DNA of 47,188 bases, from assembly GCA_020630595.1 (NCBI GenBank), contig JAHDBC010000002.1, positions 113,664-160,851 on the forward strand. Direction: 5' to 3'. The DNA comes from Planktomarina sp. GTDB lineage: Bacteria; Pseudomonadota; Alphaproteobacteria; Rhodobacterales; Rhodobacteraceae. The notes under the pieces were generated by a model. It was not told the DNA's origin. It saw only the letters and a list, made by a program, of their open reading frames with translations, and did no database searches. Made by a program: the position numbers and the translations under genes. Below are positions 8,792-17,000 of this stretch, piece after piece (position 1 is the first letter of the stretch; the number at the start of each line of letters is the position of its first letter).

Positions 8792-8805
8792 TGTGCGAAA
8801 AACTC

Positions 8806-8828
8806 CGCCGCATCAGGTGATTGCGGCG
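8806..8828 (+). terminator. Hairpin between cvpA and purF (weak terminator or attenuator)
   Basis: CGCCGCA (8806-8812) pairs with TGCGGCG (8822-8828) across a 9-base loop. No T-run follows, so it would be a poor intrinsic terminator. It ends where an upstream GTG candidate start of purF lies, which argues for the downstream ATG. It may only reduce readthrough or protect an RNA end. Confidence 0.35.
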
Positions 8829-8890
8829 TGACAGACCGGTGCGCAACCGTTATGGGACCCCAAGGTTTCCCAAACAGAGCGCGCCCTGTC

Positions 8891-10378
8891 ATGACCCCCC
8901 AGATGCCACCTGCCCATCCTTTCGATGACGACAAGCTGAAAGAGGAATGCGGAATCTACGGCGTCAGGGGCATTCAGGATGCTGCAAATTTTGTCGCCTT
9001 GGGACTTCATGCCCTGCAACATCGCGGGCAGGAAGCGGGCGGAATTGTCGCCTACAGCCCCGAAAGCCATTTTCAGTCCGCCCGGCGGTTCGGGTATGTC
9101 CGGGACAATTTCACCAGCAAATCCCTGATGGAAACGCTGCCCGGGTCGTTGTCGATTGGACACGTGCGGTATTCAACGGCTGGATCAAAGGGTGCGACCG
9201 CCATCCGTGATGTGCAGCCCTTTTTCGGCGAATTCGCCATGGGTGAAGCGGCCATCGCCCACAACGGCAACATCACCAACGCAGCCGCATTGCGCCGCGA
9301 ACTGATCGAACGCGGATCGATCTTTCAATCGTCTTCTGACAGCGAATGCATCATTCACCTGATGGCGCGATCACTGCAACGGACAATCCCCGATCGGATG
9401 GAAGACGCGCTGCGTCGCGTCGAGGGTGCATTTTCTGTTGTCGCCATGACCCGTACAAAGCTGATCGGTGTGCGCGATCCTTTGGGCGTCCGGCCTTTGG
9501 TCTTGGGAAAATTGGGCACAGGATACGTGTTGTCATCGGAAACCTGCGCATTGGACATCATCGGTGCAGACTTTCTGCGCGAAGTTGAACCGGGTGAAAT
9601 GGTGGTGATCACGGATCAAGGGATCGAAAGCCGCAAACCATTCCGGCCTGCGAAACCCCGGTTCTGTATTTTCGAACATGTATACTTCAGCCGCCCCGAC
9701 AGCATTCTGGGCGGACGGTCGGTTTACGAAACCCGCGCGCAGATTGGCAAGGAATTGGCACACGAGGCACCGGTGGACGCAGACTTGGTTTGTCCTGTTC
9801 CGGACAGCGGAACCCCGGCTGCGATCGGATATTCACAGGCGTCCGGCATTCCCTACGCCATGGGGATCATCCGAAACAGCTATATGGGGCGCACGTTCAT
9901 CGAACCCAGCGAACAAATTCGCAACATGGGGGTTCGCCTGAAACTGAACGTGAATCGCGCGTTGATCAAAGACAAGCGCGTGATCTTGGTGGATGACAGC
10001 GTTGTGCGCGGCACGACCAGCCGCAAGATCAAGGATATGATCCTGGATGCCGGCGCGAAGGAAGTGCACTTTCGCATCGCTTCACCCCCAACAGCATGGC
10101 CGTGTTTTTATGGGGTGGATACGCCACAACGCGAAAAATTGTTGGCTGCCACGATGACCGAAGACGAAATGCGGCATCATCTGGGTGTCGACAGCCTGAA
10201 GTTCATTTCGCTGGATGGGCTTTACCGCGCCGTTGGCGAAACCAAGCGCAACGCCGCTGACCCGCAATATTGCGATGCCTGTTTCAGCGGGGAATATCCC
10301 GTCCGCCCAACAGATCAGATCGAAGCGGGTTTTCAGATGAAAGATGGCCCCGAACCAACGAGTGTTGCAGATGTCTAA
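8891..10378 (+). CDS. purF: Amidophosphoribosyltransferase
   Basis: This enzyme catalyses the first step of purine synthesis, making phosphoribosylamine from PRPP and glutamine. The 495-residue protein has an N-terminal glutaminase whose nucleophile Cys20 sits in EECGIYG, so a short propeptide of about 19 residues must be removed. Glutaminase motifs RYSTAG and HNGNITN follow. The PRPP-binding loop VILVDDSVVRGTTSRK is near 358. Four cysteines in the positions used for an iron-sulfur cluster in the Bacillus-type enzyme are present (RFCIF, WPCFYG and YCDAC). I chose the ATG at 8891; start sites at 8828 and 8906 are possible. Confidence 0.93.
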   Translation: MTPQMPPAHPFDDDKLKEECGIYGVRGIQDAANFVALGLHALQHRGQEAGGIVAYSPESHFQSARRFGYVRDNFTSKSLMETLPGSLSIGHVRYSTAGSKGATAIRDVQPFFGEFAMGEAAIAHNGNITNAAALRRELIERGSIFQSSSDSECIIHLMARSLQRTIPDRMEDALRRVEGAFSVVAMTRTKLIGVRDPLGVRPLVLGKLGTGYVLSSETCALDIIGADFLREVEPGEMVVITDQGIESRKPFRPAKPRFCIFEHVYFSRPDSILGGRSVYETRAQIGKELAHEAPVDADLVCPVPDSGTPAAIGYSQASGIPYAMGIIRNSYMGRTFIEPSEQIRNMGVRLKLNVNRALIKDKRVILVDDSVVRGTTSRKIKDMILDAGAKEVHFRIASPPTAWPCFYGVDTPQREKLLAATMTEDEMRHHLGVDSLKFISLDGLYRAVGETKRNAADPQYCDACFSGEYPVRPTDQIEAGFQMKDGPEPTSVADV

Positions 10379-11036
10379 ACCCGTGGCCCTGATCACCGGC
10401 GCATCCCGCGGCCTTGGCGCAGCATTGGCCGAAGGGCTGGCAGATACGCACCATATCATTGCTGTGGCCAAAACCACGGGTGGTCTGGAAGATCTGGATG
10501 ATCGCATCAAAGCAAAGGGCGGCGAAGCCACGCTTGCGCCCATGGATGTGACAAACGCACAGGCCATGGCCCATTTGGCCGGATCGATCGCGGATCGGTG
10601 GGGTGCGCTTGATCTTTGGTGCCATACGGCCGTGCATGCCGCCCCGCTGTCCCCTGTGGATCACATTTCCCACAAGGATTGGGGCAAATCATTTGACGTG
10701 AACGTGCATGCCACCACGCAGCTGATTTCCGTACTGGCCCCCGTTTTAGGCAAGAACGGAACCGCTGTGTTTTTTGATGATCCAAATGCGCAAGGCAAGT
10801 TTTTTGCAACCTATCGCGCGTCAAAGGCGGCCCAAAGGGCGACGGTGGCATCATGGCAAGATGAAACAGCAAAAAATGGCCCCAGCGTTCATATTCTGGT
10901 TCCTGCCCCGATGCCCACGGCCACACGTGCCCGGTTCTTTCCGGGTGAAGATACAACTGCGCTGCGCCCCTGCACAGATGTGGCGCAAGATGTGCTGCAG
11001 TTTTTGACAGGCAAAGGGGCACTTGCGGCGCAATAA
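10371..11036 (+). CDS. SDR-family protein lacking the canonical catalytic serine
   Basis: This 221-residue Rossmann protein of the short-chain dehydrogenase/reductase family resembles the YciK branch. The cofactor motif TGASRGLG is at residues 9-16, the fold asparagine in NVHAT at 111, and the YxxxK pair at Tyr148 and Lys152. The catalytic serine expected about 12 residues before the tyrosine is replaced by Asp136/Asp137 (VFFDDPNAQG), and the usual NNAG is CHTAV. It may therefore bind NAD(P) without classic SDR chemistry. Its ATG lies eight bases inside the end of purF, so the two are co-translated. The substrate is unknown. Confidence 0.82.
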   Translation: MSKPVALITGASRGLGAALAEGLADTHHIIAVAKTTGGLEDLDDRIKAKGGEATLAPMDVTNAQAMAHLAGSIADRWGALDLWCHTAVHAAPLSPVDHISHKDWGKSFDVNVHATTQLISVLAPVLGKNGTAVFFDDPNAQGKFFATYRASKAAQRATVASWQDETAKNGPSVHILVPAPMPTATRARFFPGEDTTALRPCTDVAQDVLQFLTGKGALAAQ

Positions 11037-11072
11037 CCTTGTGACGCGGGGCTGTCCGATGTACCCGAAACC

Positions 11073-11858
11073 ATGCGTATTTTGATCACAAATGACGACG
11101 GTATCGCCGCACCCGGTCTGGCGGTTTTGCATGACATCGCCCATGCTGTTGCAGGGCCAGGCGGGGATGTCTGGACAGTGGCCCCAGCGTTCGAACAGTC
11201 TGGCGTCGGCCATTGCATTTCATATACCAAGCCGGTTCTTGCACAAAAGCGGGACGCACGCACTTTCGCGGTCGAAGGCAGCCCGGCTGACACGGTTCTT
11301 GCCGCCGGGCATTTCATGGACGTGCCACCCGATCTGGTGCTGTCTGGAATAAACAGCGGCAACAATTCTGCTGAAAACACCGTCTATTCCGGCACCATCG
11401 GCGCCGCGATGGAAGCGTCCCTGGCTGGTATTCCGGCCATTGCACTGTCGCAGTTTTATGGGCCGCGCAATACGGGCCTGGATGACCGGTTCGAAGCGTC
11501 CCGGCAATGGGGCGAACGCGCGGTGCGCGCCTGTTTGGCTGCAGGATTTGCCCGTGCCGAAGGTTACGCGTTGTTTTACAATGTGAATTTCCCGCCAGTG
11601 CCATCCGCCGAAGTTCAGGGCCTTAAGGCAACACCGCAAGGATATCGCGGCGATCATGCGTTTCAGGCCACCCCGATGGACGCACCGAACAGACGGACGT
11701 ACCTGTGCCTTCACGGCAAAGATCAGCAACGCCCCACTGCGCCCGGAACGGATGCCATGGAAAATCTGAACGGTTGGGTCAGCATCACCCCCATGCGCTG
11801 CGATCTGACCGCGCGCGATCAGATGGCGGGGTTGGACGCGGTGATAAAGGCCTTGTGA
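11073..11858 (+). CDS. surE: 5'/3'-nucleotidase SurE
   Basis: SurE is a metal-dependent phosphatase that removes phosphate from nucleoside monophosphates and polyphosphates, and it is linked to stationary-phase survival. The 261-residue protein starts [10 protein letters not shown], whose two aspartates bind the metal. It has the family block [20 protein letters not shown] near residues 90-109, with metal-ligand asparagines. It overlaps pcm by one base (TGATG) and lies 36 bases after the SDR gene. The surE-pcm-nlpD order is shared with gammaproteobacteria. Confidence 0.93.
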   Translation: MRILITNDDGIAAPGLAVLHDIAHAVAGPGGDVWTVAPAFEQSGVGHCISYTKPVLAQKRDARTFAVEGSPADTVLAAGHFMDVPPDLVLSGINSGNNSAENTVYSGTIGAAMEASLAGIPAIALSQFYGPRNTGLDDRFEASRQWGERAVRACLAAGFARAEGYALFYNVNFPPVPSAEVQGLKATPQGYRGDHAFQATPMDAPNRRTYLCLHGKDQQRPTAPGTDAMENLNGWVSITPMRCDLTARDQMAGLDAVIKAL

Positions 11859-12499
11859 TGACACCCGCTGAACAGAAAATGGCGTTCCTGTTTTCCCTTA
11901 GGTCCCGGGGCATCACAGACAAAACCGTTTTGACGGCCATGGAAAAAGTGGATCGTGCGGCCTTTATCCGGGGCACATTTGCAGACCGCGCCTACGAAGA
12001 CACGCCGCTGCCGATTGCAAGCGGGCAAACGATTTCACAGCCGTCTATCGTTGCCTTGATGACGCAGGCACTGGATGTCCAACCCCGTGACAAGGTGTTG
12101 GAGATTGGCACCGGGTCCGGATACCAGGCCGCCATTCTTGCCCAGTTGGCGCGCCGCGTCTACACAGTTGACCGCTACGCAACGTTGGTGTCACAGGCGC
12201 AGGCCCTGTTCAACGATTTGGGCTATCACACCATCACCGCCATTCTGGGCGATGGAACCCGCGGTTTGCCGGAACAGGCACCGTTTGATCGTATCATTCT
12301 GACAGCTGCCGCCGAAGATCCGCCATCACCCCTATTGGCGCAATTGCGCGTTGGGGGTATTATGGTGCTGCCCGTCGGGCAATCCGATACCGTTCAGACC
12401 CTTGTGAAGGTCCATAAGACAGAAAACGGGTTGGATTATGAAGAACTACGGGCCAGCCGATTTGTGCCACTGATGGCCGGGCTGGGAAAAGACAATTGA
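11858..12499 (+). CDS. pcm: Protein-L-isoaspartate O-methyltransferase
   Basis: This enzyme uses S-adenosylmethionine to repair isoaspartyl residues in aged proteins. At 213 residues it is of normal length. The substrate-side motif [14 protein letters not shown] is near residues 50-63 and the AdoMet-binding motif [12 protein letters not shown] near 76-87; the post-motifs [10 protein letters not shown] and GGIMVLPVG follow. The start is the ATG overlapping the surE stop, since the longer in-frame reading only runs back through surE. It is co-transcribed with surE and probably with the nlpD-like gene 48 bases on. Confidence 0.93.
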   Translation: MTPAEQKMAFLFSLRSRGITDKTVLTAMEKVDRAAFIRGTFADRAYEDTPLPIASGQTISQPSIVALMTQALDVQPRDKVLEIGTGSGYQAAILAQLARRVYTVDRYATLVSQAQALFNDLGYHTITAILGDGTRGLPEQAPFDRIILTAAAEDPPSPLLAQLRVGGIMVLPVGQSDTVQTLVKVHKTENGLDYEELRASRFVPLMAGLGKDN

Positions 12500-12547
12500 C
12501 GCCACGCTCAAAAAAGTGGTGCGCATGGACAGTGTGAGGAGAGCAGT

Positions 12548-13696
12548 ATGACACGTCCGACCCTGAAAACACCACGTCTGGCCGTGGCCTTGGTAGGCAT
12601 GACCGCCCTGTCGGGCTGTATGGACGCGCTTGATCTGGATTTGCGCGGAACGCTGGGCGGGGTCGATACGTCTGACGCCGCGCGCAACGCGCAGGTGGCA
12701 AACAGGCCCGCCGCCGACGAACGCGGTGTGATCACCTATAGCGATTATCAGGTCGCCGTTGCGCGGCGCGGCGATACGCTGGGCGCACTGGCCAACCGCG
12801 TGGGTTTGCCTGTCGCTGAATTGGCGCGCCACAATGGGCTTTCTGCGGATACGCAATTGCGCGACGGTGAAGTGATCGCCCTGCCCCGCAAGGTCGAAAC
12901 AAGCAATGATACATCTGGCGGATCAGCGCTGACGCCCACGATCGTTGATGTGTCTGAACTTGCGCCGTCCTCTGGCGGCACTGGGTATCAAGCGGATCCG
13001 ATCCGACACCGGGTCGAACCCGGCGAAACGGCCTTTACGATTGCGCGGCTGTACGACATCCCTGTGTCAGCCTTGCGCGACTGGAATGGGCTTGCCGCTG
13101 ATCTGAACGTGCGCGAAGGTCAGTTGCTGACAATCCCTGTTGTTGTACCGGGCACCAACGGCGCCCAGCCAGTTGCAGCACCCGGCACCGGGTCACAAAC
13201 ACCGACGCCCCCGTCCGCCACGCGCCCGCAACCGCGTGATTTGGATGTGGCACAAGCCGCCGCCGCTGGCGCAGCATCGACCACCGCGGCCGCAGCACCC
13301 AGCCCCGCTGCCCCCATTGGGGCAACGACGTCCGCATCCGCTGAACCCGAAACGGCGATGGTGCGCCCCCTGTCGGGCAGCATCATTCGGGGCTACGCCA
13401 AAGGGCGCAACGAAGGGATCGATATCGGTGCAGCCGCAGGCACATCCGTCAAAGCCGCAGATGCCGGCCGCGTGGCCGCAATCAGCAAAGATACCAACGG
13501 TGTGAACTTGCTGGTAATCCAGCACGATGGCGGCCTGCTGACTGTCTATACGAATGTTGACAATATCGCCGTGTCCAAAGGCGACAGCGTGCGCCGTGGG
13601 CAATCGATCGCGAAAGTTGCACCGGGATCGCCATCTTTCCTGCATTTCGAAGTCCGGCGGGGACTGGAATCCGTAGACCCGGAAGAATTCATCTAG
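12548..13696 (+). CDS. nlpD: NlpD-like LysM/M23 lipoprotein, catalytically degenerate
   Basis: This 382-residue protein has a lipoprotein signal peptide ending LSGC (lipidated Cys24). It has two LysM peptidoglycan-binding domains (about residues 64-115 and 155-205), a Pro/Ala/Thr linker (205-275) and a C-terminal M23/LytM domain (about 285-380). Two metal-site histidines are replaced: NEGID where active enzymes have HxxxD, and FLHFE where they have HLHFE. NlpD of Escherichia coli is likewise inactive and works by switching on an amidase. The same role is inferred here, with the amidase at 39267-40472 a plausible partner. GAGGAG precedes the ATG. Its stop shares CTAG with the DUF815 gene. Confidence 0.88.
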   Translation: MTRPTLKTPRLAVALVGMTALSGCMDALDLDLRGTLGGVDTSDAARNAQVANRPAADERGVITYSDYQVAVARRGDTLGALANRVGLPVAELARHNGLSADTQLRDGEVIALPRKVETSNDTSGGSALTPTIVDVSELAPSSGGTGYQADPIRHRVEPGETAFTIARLYDIPVSALRDWNGLAADLNVREGQLLTIPVVVPGTNGAQPVAAPGTGSQTPTPPSATRPQPRDLDVAQAAAAGAASTTAAAAPSPAAPIGATTSASAEPETAMVRPLSGSIIRGYAKGRNEGIDIGAAAGTSVKAADAGRVAAISKDTNGVNLLVIQHDGGLLTVYTNVDNIAVSKGDSVRRGQSIAKVAPGSPSFLHFEVRRGLESVDPEEFI

Positions 13697-14538
13697 ACCG
13701 CGATGGTCACCCCATGACGGCCGGCCAGATCCAGAAAAAACTGCCACGCGACGCGGCCTGAACGGGACCCGCGCGTGGTATACCATTCGACCGCTTCAGC
13801 CCGCAAAACATCTGGCGCGATGGCCAGCCCGAAGTGGTCGCAGTATCCTGTGATCATCTCCAGAAATACATCCTGTGAACATGGATGAAATCCCAGCCAA
13901 AGACCAAATCGATCCGACAAGCTGACAGATTCTTCCACGGCTTCCCCCGGTGTGATGGCCGTAGACCGTTCGTTTTCCATCATATCACGGGGCATCAGAT
14001 GCCTGCGGTTTGATGTGGCGTAAAACAGGATGTGGGGCGGCCGCCCGGCCAAACCGCCATCCAGCACCGCCTTTAGCGACTTGTACTGCGCATCGCCCGG
14101 CTCAAAGCTCAGATCATCGCAATACAAAAGCACGCGGTCCGGCACATCGCGCAGATGATCCAGAAGTGCGCCAATATCGCCCAGATCTTCGCGGTGGATC
14201 TCTACAATCTTTAACGATGCGCCCTTGCCGATCAGATGCGCATGGACAGCCTTGACCAATGACGATTTCCCGGTGCCACGCGCACCCCACAACAGGGCGT
14301 TGTTCGCAGCAAAGCCATCAGCGAAGCGTCGTGTGTTATCCAACAAAATCCGCTTGGCCTGATCGATGCCCAACAACAAATGCATTGGCAACGCAGACAC
14401 CACTTGCACCGGAACCAGACCGCGATCAGCCCCCGCCCATTCGAACGCATCCGCACCAGAAAGATCAGCCACCCCCACGGGTGGCGGGGCCAGCCGGTCC
14501 AGTGCATCGGCAATGCGTGTCAGCAGCGCATCGGTCAT
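13693..14538 (-). CDS. DUF815-family AAA+ ATPase
   Basis: This 281-residue P-loop protein has Walker A GARGTGKSSLVKA near residues 85-97 and Walker B LLYCDDLSFE near 140-149, with the AAA+ sensor-like YATSNRRHLMPRDMM near 173-187. These are hallmarks of DUF815, a widespread family predicted to be ATPases, whose substrate is unknown. It starts nine bases after the tatC stop and is the last gene of the tat unit. A role in export quality control is conceivable but is only inferred from position. It converges on the nlpD-like gene with overlapping stops. Confidence 0.85.
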   Translation of the reverse strand: MTDALLTRIADALDRLAPPPVGVADLSGADAFEWAGADRGLVPVQVVSALPMHLLLGIDQAKRILLDNTRRFADGFAANNALLWGARGTGKSSLVKAVHAHLIGKGASLKIVEIHREDLGDIGALLDHLRDVPDRVLLYCDDLSFEPGDAQYKSLKAVLDGGLAGRPPHILFYATSNRRHLMPRDMMENERSTAITPGEAVEESVSLSDRFGLWLGFHPCSQDVFLEMITGYCDHFGLAIAPDVLRAEAVEWYTTRGSRSGRVAWQFFLDLAGRHGVTIAV

Positions 14539-14547
14539 CGCAACCCT

Positions 14548-15435
14548 TTAGGCAAAATCTTCTTCGTCTTCATCCAGCAGACCTTCTGCCCGCAAGCGCG
14601 CAATCCGCCGCCGTTCGACAAAGGCAACCAACCAGATCGAAATTTCATACAAGCCATAGACAACTGTGAACAGGATCAGCTGCGTGAACACGTCGGGCGG
14701 GGTCACAAGCGCAGCAAGAACCAGTATGCCAACGATCGCGTATTTGCGCACATCCCGCAGACCCTGTGCAGAGACCAACCCCGCCTGACCCAAAAGCGTC
14801 AACAAAACGGGAAGCTGAAAACAAAGACCAAAGGCAAAAATCAGCTTCAGCGATACGTCCAGCGTTTCGCGCACCGAACCCAAAAAGATCGTTGCCAGTT
14901 CATCACTTTCCAGAACCTCTTCCGCGTCTGGGGAAACGGGCGCATCCGTCGCCCCCACCATAGCCGCAAGGCTGGGAATGATGTCACCGAACCCGATGAA
15001 GAACCGCATCGCAAGGGGCGTGATCACATAATGGGCAAACGCCGCACCCAAAAAGAACAGTGCCGGGGCCGCAACAATAAAGGGCAGAAATGCCCCCTTT
15101 TCGTTTTTATACAGGCCCGGCGCAACAAACGCCCAAAGCTGGAAGGCAATCACAGGAAAGGCCAAGCCGATCCCGGCGATGAACGCGATACGTACCTGTG
15201 TGAAGAACTGTTCCTGCGGTGCTGTAAAAATCAGCTGTGGGCTGGCGCCGCGTTCTTCCAGAATGATCTTGATCGGGGCTGCCAGAAAGTTCAGCAAATC
15301 GCCCGATACGGCGAACATGATCAAGAACCCCACGACCAATGCGGCCACGCATCGGATCAGCCGTGTGCGCAATTCGGCCAGATGTTCGATCAACGGGGCA
15401 GAGCTGTCTTCGATATGATCGTCAGCCTGTGTCAT
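14548..15435 (-). CDS. tatC: Twin-arginine translocase subunit TatC
   Basis: TatC is the polytopic receptor for twin-arginine signal peptides in the inner membrane. The 295-residue protein has the conserved N-terminal SAPLIEHLAELRTRLIR (about residues 12-28) and a later core AFQLWAFVAPGLYKNEKG. Six hydrophobic helices are visible. A longer acidic insert than in E. coli TatC lies near residues 165-185 (DAPVSPDAEEVLESDELATI), in the periplasmic stretch before the next helix. The tail ends in an acidic DEDEEDFA. It overlaps tatB by four bases (ATGA). Confidence 0.94.
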   Translation of the reverse strand: MTQADDHIEDSSAPLIEHLAELRTRLIRCVAALVVGFLIMFAVSGDLLNFLAAPIKIILEERGASPQLIFTAPQEQFFTQVRIAFIAGIGLAFPVIAFQLWAFVAPGLYKNEKGAFLPFIVAAPALFFLGAAFAHYVITPLAMRFFIGFGDIIPSLAAMVGATDAPVSPDAEEVLESDELATIFLGSVRETLDVSLKLIFAFGLCFQLPVLLTLLGQAGLVSAQGLRDVRKYAIVGILVLAALVTPPDVFTQLILFTVVYGLYEISIWLVAFVERRRIARLRAEGLLDEDEEDFA

Positions 15436-15944
15436 TCATCTGTGCCTTTTGATGCGGTCTGCGCCGGTTTTTTCTTTGCAGGGGTTTTCTTGGCCTTTGG
15501 TGCCTTGGCCTTTGCAGGTTTTGGTGCAGGGTCTGACGGCGCGTCTGCTTGCGCCGCCGCCGCTTCCGCCTCTGCCGCTGCTTTCTGATCCTTCAGTTCG
15601 GCCGCGCGTTTTTTCACACCGTCTTGCAACGATGCTTTGCGCGCCTCTTTTTCCTGGGCGAGTTTTTCCGTTTCGCTGCCTGGAACATAGCTGGTCCACG
15701 CTTTGGTTGGGGATTTCACGCTGTCCACGGAATCCTTCAACGAATTCACGCTGTCCATTGTGTCTTTCAGGCCTGCGCTGTCAGCGGCATCGTTCATGGC
15801 CCGGGAAAAATCCCGCGCCATGCCCCGCGCCTTGCCGACAAAATTACCCAATTTGCGAAACATGACGGGCAGCTCTTTCGGGCCAACCACAATCAGCGCG
15901 ACAACGCCAACAATCATCATCTCCGCCCATCCCATACCAAACAT
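15432..15944 (-). CDS. tatB: Twin-arginine translocase subunit TatB
   Basis: TatB works with TatC to receive twin-arginine substrates. The 170-residue protein begins MFGMGWAEMMIVGVVALIVV, a single N-terminal helix followed by GPKELP and an amphipathic helix. The C-terminal 80 residues are a low-complexity Ala/Lys/Pro tail of the kind seen in alphaproteobacterial TatB. I chose the ATG at 15944 with AAAGGA eight bases upstream, instead of a start seven codons earlier. Confidence 0.92.
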   Translation of the reverse strand: MFGMGWAEMMIVGVVALIVVGPKELPVMFRKLGNFVGKARGMARDFSRAMNDAADSAGLKDTMDSVNSLKDSVDSVKSPTKAWTSYVPGSETEKLAQEKEARKASLQDGVKKRAAELKDQKAAAEAEAAAAQADAPSDPAPKPAKAKAPKAKKTPAKKKPAQTASKGTDE

Positions 15945-15974
15945 GGCAGGATCCTTTCGGTTCAAGCGGTGGTA

Positions 15975-16205
15975 TTAGCTGTCTTTCTTTTCTTCTTCGG
16001 CGGGCGTGATGTCTTTGGCATCATCGGCCATCGCTTCTTCGATTTCCTTCTTGCCATCATCAACGCCCTTTTTGAACGCGGTGATGCCTTTGCCGACTTC
16101 GCCCATCATCGATGAAATCTTGCCGCGCCCAAACAGCACCAGCACAACAATGGCGATCAGCAGAAAGCCCCAAGGGCCAATGTTTTGTACGAACAACGGT
16201 GTCAT
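15975..16205 (-). CDS. tatA: Twin-arginine translocase subunit TatA
   Basis: TatA forms the size-variable pore element of the Tat system. The 76-residue protein has an N-terminal helix (about residues 11-25, WGFLLIAIVVLVLFG), the FGRGK hinge, an amphipathic helix with MGEVGKGITAFKKG (34-47), and an acidic/lysine tail. The AAAGGAT ribosome site resembles that of tatB. It is the first gene of the minus-strand tatA-tatB-tatC-DUF815 unit, divergent from the WYL regulator, and the 120-base gap must hold both promoters. Confidence 0.93.
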   Translation of the reverse strand: MTPLFVQNIGPWGFLLIAIVVLVLFGRGKISSMMGEVGKGITAFKKGVDDGKKEIEEAMADDAKDITPAEEEKKDS

Positions 16206-16294
16206 AGGTCATATCCTTTGGATGTATCTGTCTTTGGTGATGTACCTAATGCGGGGGCATATCGGGGGAAAGTGACAACTGACCTGTCCCCTAT

Positions 16295-16322
16295 CCCTCC
16301 TGACATATTTGTGTCAGGAGGG
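16295..16322. promoter_or_regulatory. Perfect 11-bp inverted repeat over the WYL gene's ribosome site
   Basis: CCCTCCTGACA (16295-16305) and TGTCAGGAGGG (16312-16322) are exact inverse copies around TATTTG. The right arm contains the AGGAGG Shine-Dalgarno sequence, four bases from the ATG at 16326. As DNA it is a good operator for a dimeric repressor (TGACA-N6-TGTCA core), and as RNA a hairpin that would hide the ribosome site. Autoregulation of the WYL gene is inferred. Confidence 0.6.
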
Positions 16323-16325
16323 GGT

Positions 16326-17000
16326 ATGAGACGCAAAGACAGGCTGTTCGAACTGATTCAGATTCTGCGCGACGGTGCGTTACACCGCGCAACAGATCTG
16401 GCCGCGCGTTTCGGCGTATCTGAACGCACCATGTACCGGGACATGGAAACACTGATCGCCGCTGGCGTGCCGGTCGAAGGGGAACGGGGTGTGGGTTACA
16501 TGATGACCGCTGCCATCACCCTGCCCCCATTGAACCTGTCACAGCTGGAGTTGGAGGCCTTGCATGTGGGCCTGATCCTTGCTGGGCAAGTGGGTGACCC
16601 GGATATGAAAACGGCGGCCACCACCCTTTCGGAAAAGGTTGATGCAATCCTGCCCCACGACCGCCGGTCCCCTGCATCTGCATGGGGATTTGCTGCACAG
16701 CCACTGACGGACGCAATCGAAGGGTTCCGCTACGTGCACGGGTTGCGCAGCGCGGTCAAAGCCATGCAAAAGGTCGCGTTTGATTACCCGGGCGGTGACG
16801 GTGGTTCAGTGCGCCACACCGTGCGACCGCTGGCACTGGATTATTGGGGCCGCGTCTGGACTTTGGCGGCATGGTCGGAAAACGCGAACGATTTCGCGGA
16901 ATTTCGGGCCGACAAAATGGAACACCTGCGCCCCCTGCCCGCCAATTTCGTCGATGAACCGGGAAAGGCCTTTGCCGATTATCAACGGTGGAAACGCTGA
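16326..17000 (+). CDS. HTH/WYL-domain transcriptional regulator (YafY-like)
   Basis: This 224-residue regulator has an N-terminal winged helix-turn-helix (about residues 1-60; RATDLAARFGVSERTMYRDM is the recognition unit). A WYL-type ligand-sensing region follows, with HTVRPLALDYWGRVWTLAAW near residues 160-180. The family usually senses small ligands or nucleic acid. The ATG at 16326 is set by the strong AGGAGGGGG and the start of the helix-turn-helix; an in-frame run back to 16185 has no such signal. The stop TGA abuts the ABC gene's stop as TGATCA. The target genes are unknown, and its own start region carries a large palindrome. Confidence 0.85.
   Translation: MRRKDRLFELIQILRDGALHRATDLAARFGVSERTMYRDMETLIAAGVPVEGERGVGYMMTAAITLPPLNLSQLELEALHVGLILAGQVGDPDMKTAATTLSEKVDAILPHDRRSPASAWGFAAQPLTDAIEGFRYVHGLRSAVKAMQKVAFDYPGGDGGSVRHTVRPLALDYWGRVWTLAAWSENANDFAEFRADKMEHLRPLPANFVDEPGKAFADYQRWKR

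Noticed and set aside
14380-15588. A 402-codon open frame on the plus strand
   Set aside because: It is antisense to tatC, tatB and part of the DUF815 gene. The product is rich in Gln, Arg and Lys with no motif, and the minus-strand genes are certain.
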